Part shown: in pieces, positions 61,070-64,000 of the stretch
Layout of the letters: the number at the start of each line of letters is the position of its first letter
How positions within the stretch are numbered: position 1 is the stretch's first letter
NCBI RefSeq assembly: GCF_002752675.1
Contig: NZ_CP024608.1
Coordinates: 5,518,001 to 5,582,000, forward strand
DNA: 64,000 bases
From: Massilia violaceinigra
Lineage (GTDB): Bacteria > Pseudomonadota > Gammaproteobacteria > Burkholderiales > Burkholderiaceae_D
Direction of reading: 5' to 3'
Translations under genes and position numbers: made by a program
The notes under the pieces: model-generated
Databases searched by the model: none
Seen by the model: only the letters and a program-made list of their open reading frames with translations
What the model was told of the DNA's origin: nothing

Positions 61070-62722
61070 TCAACCCACCGGCAACTGATGCGCCTTGAAC
61101 TGATCGCGCAGCTTGTTCTTTTGAATCTTGCCCGTCGCCCCCATCGGCAATGCATCGATGAACACCACATCATCCGGCATCCAGAATTTGGCGATCTTGC
61201 CTTCAAAAAACGCCAGCATCTCCTCGCGCGTCACTTCCATCCCTGGTCGTTTGACCACCAATAACAGCGGACGTTCATCCCATTTTGGATGCGCGATGCC
61301 GATACACGCCGCCTGCAGCACCGACGGATGCGACATGGCAATGTTCTCCAGGTCGATCGTGCCGATCCATTCCCCGCCCGACTTGATCACGTCCTTGCTG
61401 CGGTCGGTAATCTGCATGTAGCCGTCGGCATCGATCGTGGCCACGTCACCGGTCGGGAACCAGCCATCCTGCAGCACGTCGCCGCCTTCATTCTTGAAAT
61501 AGCTCTTGATAATCCATGGCCCCTTGACCAGCAAGTGACCGTAGGTGCTGCCATCCCAAGGCAACTCGGTGCCTGCATCGTCGACGATCTTCATGTCGAC
61601 GCCGTACACCGCGTGGCCCTGCTTTTGCAAAATCTTGCGCTGCGCATCCTTCGGCAACACCAGATGCTTGGTCTGCAAGCCACCCGCGGTGCCCAGGGGC
61701 GACATTTCCGTCATGCCCCAGGCATGGATGACCTCGACATTGAACTTGTCGATCAGCGTATCCATCATCGCGGGCGGACAGGCCGAGCCGCCGATCACCG
61801 TGCGCCGGAAGGTACTGAACTGCAGCTGGTTCTGGAGCGCATGGTTGATCAGGCCCAGCCAGACCGTCGGCACGCCGGCCGAGAACGTGACTTTTTCAGC
61901 CTCGAACAGCTCGTACAGCGACTTGCCGTCCAGCGCCGCGCCCGGATACACCATCTTGGCGCCCGACAGCAGCACCGAGTACGGCAAGCCCCAGGCATTG
62001 ACGTGGAACATCGGCACGACCGGCAACACGGTGTCGGCCGAGGACACATTGAGCGCGTTCGGCATCGCCGAACCATACGCATGCAGCACGGTGGAACGAT
62101 GCGAGTACAGCGCGCCCTTGGGGTTGCCCGTGGTGCCCGACGTATAGCACAGCGAAGCGGCCGAATTCTCGTCGAACAGCGGCCACTGGTAATCGTCCGA
62201 GCTGCTTGAAATGAGATCTTCATAGCACAGCAGTTGCGGGATCTTGGTCTCGGCCGGCATGTGCTCGCGCCCGGCCATCAGGATGAATGCCTTGACGGTC
62301 GTGCAGTGAGCGGCCACGGCTTCGATCAGCGGCAGGAAGGTCAGGTCGAAGTACAGGTACTGGTCTTCGGCGTGGTTGGTGATGTAGGCGATCTGTTCCG
62401 GGTGCAGGCGCGGGTTGATCGTATGCAGCACGGCGCCCGATCCGGACACCGCGTAATACAGTTCCATGTGGCGGTAGCCATTCCAGGCCAGGGTGGCGAC
62501 CCGGTCGCCGAGCTTGACGCCCAGGCCGGTAAGCGCGTTGGCCATCTGGCGCGCGCGCTGGTGGCAGTCGCGGTAAGTGTAGCGGTGCAAGTCGCCTTCG
62601 ACCCGCCGTGAAACGATTTCGGTGCTGCCGTAATGCCTTGCCGCGAATTCGATAATGCTGGAGATGAGCAATGGCTGGTCCATCATTTGCCCCATCAATG
62701 GGCTCATCGGGTAAGACGTCAT
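61070..62722 (-). CDS. Long/medium-chain acyl-CoA ligase (AMP-binding)
   Basis: A 550-residue adenylate-forming enzyme that activates a fatty or related acid to its CoA ester with ATP. The P-loop-like AMP motif is SLCYTSGTTGNPKGALYSHR near residue 192; the A5 motif is HAWGMTEMSP, the A7 Asp is in FPTGDVATIDADGYM, and the A10 Lys is in MGATGKIQKNKLRDQF. Close homologues are called 3-(methylthio)propionyl-CoA ligase or FadD-like. The start at 62722 is chosen because AGGAG lies 5 nt upstream. The promoter region carries the third copy of the beta-oxidation operator-like site. Confidence 0.93.
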   Translation of the reverse strand: MTSYPMSPLMGQMMDQPLLISSIIEFAARHYGSTEIVSRRVEGDLHRYTYRDCHQRARQMANALTGLGVKLGDRVATLAWNGYRHMELYYAVSGSGAVLHTINPRLHPEQIAYITNHAEDQYLYFDLTFLPLIEAVAAHCTTVKAFILMAGREHMPAETKIPQLLCYEDLISSSSDDYQWPLFDENSAASLCYTSGTTGNPKGALYSHRSTVLHAYGSAMPNALNVSSADTVLPVVPMFHVNAWGLPYSVLLSGAKMVYPGAALDGKSLYELFEAEKVTFSAGVPTVWLGLINHALQNQLQFSTFRRTVIGGSACPPAMMDTLIDKFNVEVIHAWGMTEMSPLGTAGGLQTKHLVLPKDAQRKILQKQGHAVYGVDMKIVDDAGTELPWDGSTYGHLLVKGPWIIKSYFKNEGGDVLQDGWFPTGDVATIDADGYMQITDRSKDVIKSGGEWIGTIDLENIAMSHPSVLQAACIGIAHPKWDERPLLLVVKRPGMEVTREEMLAFFEGKIAKFWMPDDVVFIDALPMGATGKIQKNKLRDQFKAHQLPVG

Positions 62723-62776
62723 TAATACTCCTGTCATCGCATTGCGGCCGCGCTACGGCGACCGTTGACTAAGTTT

Positions 62777-62794
62777 CGTACGACCGTGCTAAAA
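62777..62794. promoter_or_regulatory. Operator-like site upstream of the acyl-CoA ligase (beta-oxidation motif, copy 3)
   Basis: On the minus strand it reads TTTTAGCACGGTCGTACG, which matches copy 1 at 16 of 18 positions. Core ACGACCGT at 62780-62787 on plus. A minus-strand TTGACT just upstream may be the -35 box. It lies in the divergent gap (62723-62920) with selO. Confidence 0.6.
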
Positions 62795-62920
62795 CAGTCA
62801 ATCAATTTCGATGGTGCAGCGCATCCAGACCAACCGGTCCACTGCGCCACGCTTGCGCCGGGAGCTCGGCGGCGCGTGCGGGCCCGGCCAAAAAATGGAC
62901 GGTACGGTAGAATTCCGCTA

Positions 62921-64000
62921 TTGTTTTCACCCACTACCGCGACTGGATCAGCTATTAACGTCGATGACTTGCCACTGGACAATTCCTTTGCCGAATTGCC
63001 TCCCGCTTTCCACACCCGGCTCATGCCGACGCCGCTGCCTGCGCCCTACTTTGTCGCCGCCAGCGCGCGCGCGGCCGCGCTGGTCGGGCTCGACCCGGCC
63101 ATGCTGGCGCAGGATGACTTCGTCGCCACTTTCACCGGCAACCATGTGCCGCCACGCGCCAAGCCGCTCGCGGCCGTCTATTCCGGGCACCAGTTCGGTG
63201 TCTGGGCCGGCCAGCTCGGCGATGGCCGCGCGATCCTGCTCGGCCAGCTCGCCGGCACGCAGGGACCGATGGAGCTGCAGCTCAAGGGCGCCGGCAAGAC
63301 TCCATACTCGCGCATGGGCGACGGGCGCGCCGTGCTGCGCTCGTCGATCCGCGAATTCCTGTGCTCCGAAGCAATGGCCGCGCTCGGCATCCCGACCACG
63401 CGCGCCCTTGTCGTTACCGGTTCCGGCCAGGGTATCTTTCGCGAAACGGTCGAAAGCGCGGCCGTGGTCACGCGCATGGCGCCAAGTTTCGTGCGCTTCG
63501 GCTCGTTCGAGCACTGGTCTTCGCGCGACAAGCCGGAAGAATTGCGCATCCTGGCCGACTATGTCATCGCCACCTTTTACCCGGAACTGAGCGGCGCGCC
63601 GAACCCCTACCAGGCCCTGCTGCAGGAAGTCACCCGCCGCACCGCGCACATGATTGCGCATTGGCAAGCGGTCGGCTTCATGCATGGCGTCATGAACACC
63701 GACAATATGTCGATCCTCGGCCTGACGCTCGACTACGGCCCGTTCGGTTTCATGGAAGCCTTCGATGCCCAGCACATCTGCAACCACACCGACCAGCAGG
63801 GGCGCTATTCCTACGCCAACCAGCCCGAGGTGGGCCACTGGAATTGCTACGCCCTGGCCCAAGCCCTGCTGGCGCTGATCGGCAGCGTCGAGGAAGCGCA
63901 GGATGCGCTGGCGCTCTACCAGCCGGCCTTCGCCAGCAAGATCGACGAATTGCTGCGCGCCAAGCTGGGCCTGACCACGGCCCAGGAAGACGACGCGCAG
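62921..64000 (+). CDS. selO: Protein adenylyltransferase SelO (3' end beyond the window)
   Basis: The first 360 codons of a pseudokinase-fold enzyme that transfers AMP to protein Ser, Thr or Tyr residues and is linked to the oxidative stress response. Conserved parts: [40 protein letters not shown] (ATP-binding Lys and Arg), [20 protein letters not shown] (catalytic Asn and Asp) and [15 protein letters not shown]. The start is uncertain: no ATG fits; TTG 62921 gives [20 protein letters not shown], close to the usual beginning. The frame is open to the last base. Confidence 0.9.
   Translation, partial: MFSPTTATGSAINVDDLPLDNSFAELPPAFHTRLMPTPLPAPYFVAASARAAALVGLDPAMLAQDDFVATFTGNHVPPRAKPLAAVYSGHQFGVWAGQLGDGRAILLGQLAGTQGPMELQLKGAGKTPYSRMGDGRAVLRSSIREFLCSEAMAALGIPTTRALVVTGSGQGIFRETVESAAVVTRMAPSFVRFGSFEHWSSRDKPEELRILADYVIATFYPELSGAPNPYQALLQEVTRRTAHMIAHWQAVGFMHGVMNTDNMSILGLTLDYGPFGFMEAFDAQHICNHTDQQGRYSYANQPEVGHWNCYALAQALLALIGSVEEAQDALALYQPAFASKIDELLRAKLGLTTAQEDDAQ

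Overview
This is a 64 kb chromosomal window from a GC-rich betaproteobacterium, most probably an Oxalobacteraceae member (Massilia / Duganella / Janthinobacterium group). The basis is the gene order mltG-tmk-holB-pilZ-tatD, the lineage-typical small families DUF6139 and DUF4936, an apparently exported PEP-CTERM-like protein at the left edge, and the intergenic inverted repeats. I saw no rRNA, tRNA or CRISPR array. The window starts inside a gene on the minus strand and ends inside selO on the plus strand.

Layout. 1-16.5 kb: a cut exported protein, an OsmC-YcaO fusion, a MEDS-PAS hybrid histidine kinase, a serine hydrolase lipoprotein, an unknown 445-residue protein, a large DUF4214/RTX-like secreted protein, a chemotaxis receptor, small unknown genes and a PRMT-like methyltransferase. 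16.6-24 kb: conserved housekeeping block, with ankyrin, tatD, GNAT, pilZ, holB, tmk and mltG on the minus strand and ygfZ, DUF4936 and NRDE on the plus strand. 24-26.5 kb: an Xre/RES toxin-antitoxin pair and an orphan sensor kinase. 26.5-32.7 kb: a six-gene acyl-CoA catabolic operon. 32.8-46 kb: DNA repair, transporters and several small regulator-plus-enzyme units. 46-52.2 kb: an accessory island with orphan and broken genes, a 38-bp dispersed repeat, one intact IS5-family element with a TTAA duplication, and one decayed IS5-family element. 52.2-62.7 kb: an XRE-cupin/GNAT pair, a fadB-like gene, a complete liv-type ABC transporter operon and an acyl-CoA ligase. 62.9-64 kb: selO.

How the parts fit. 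The thiolase/acyl-CoA dehydrogenase operon, the fadB-like gene and the acyl-CoA ligase together cover activation, oxidation, hydration, second oxidation and thiolysis of acyl-CoAs. All three carry the same ACGGTCGT-centred pseudo-palindrome in their promoter regions, which suggests one shared repressor. The liv transporter lies between two of them.

A second theme is regulatory. Three local regulators (YheO/DauR-like, TetR, XRE-cupin) each have a sigma70-like promoter whose -10 box ends only 5-7 nt before the ATG, with dyads over or near it, so they look leaderless and self-regulated. The TetR gene also has three matching 6-3-6 operators around itself and its neighbours. Other points worth a look are a 119-bp perfect tandem duplication with 11-bp-phased repeats in front of an MHS transporter, a toxin-antitoxin module flanked by two versions of the 3' end of the preceding gene, and a lipoprotein resembling Cu/Zn superoxide dismutase without its metal ligands. 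I found no clear-cut new defence or biosynthetic system.
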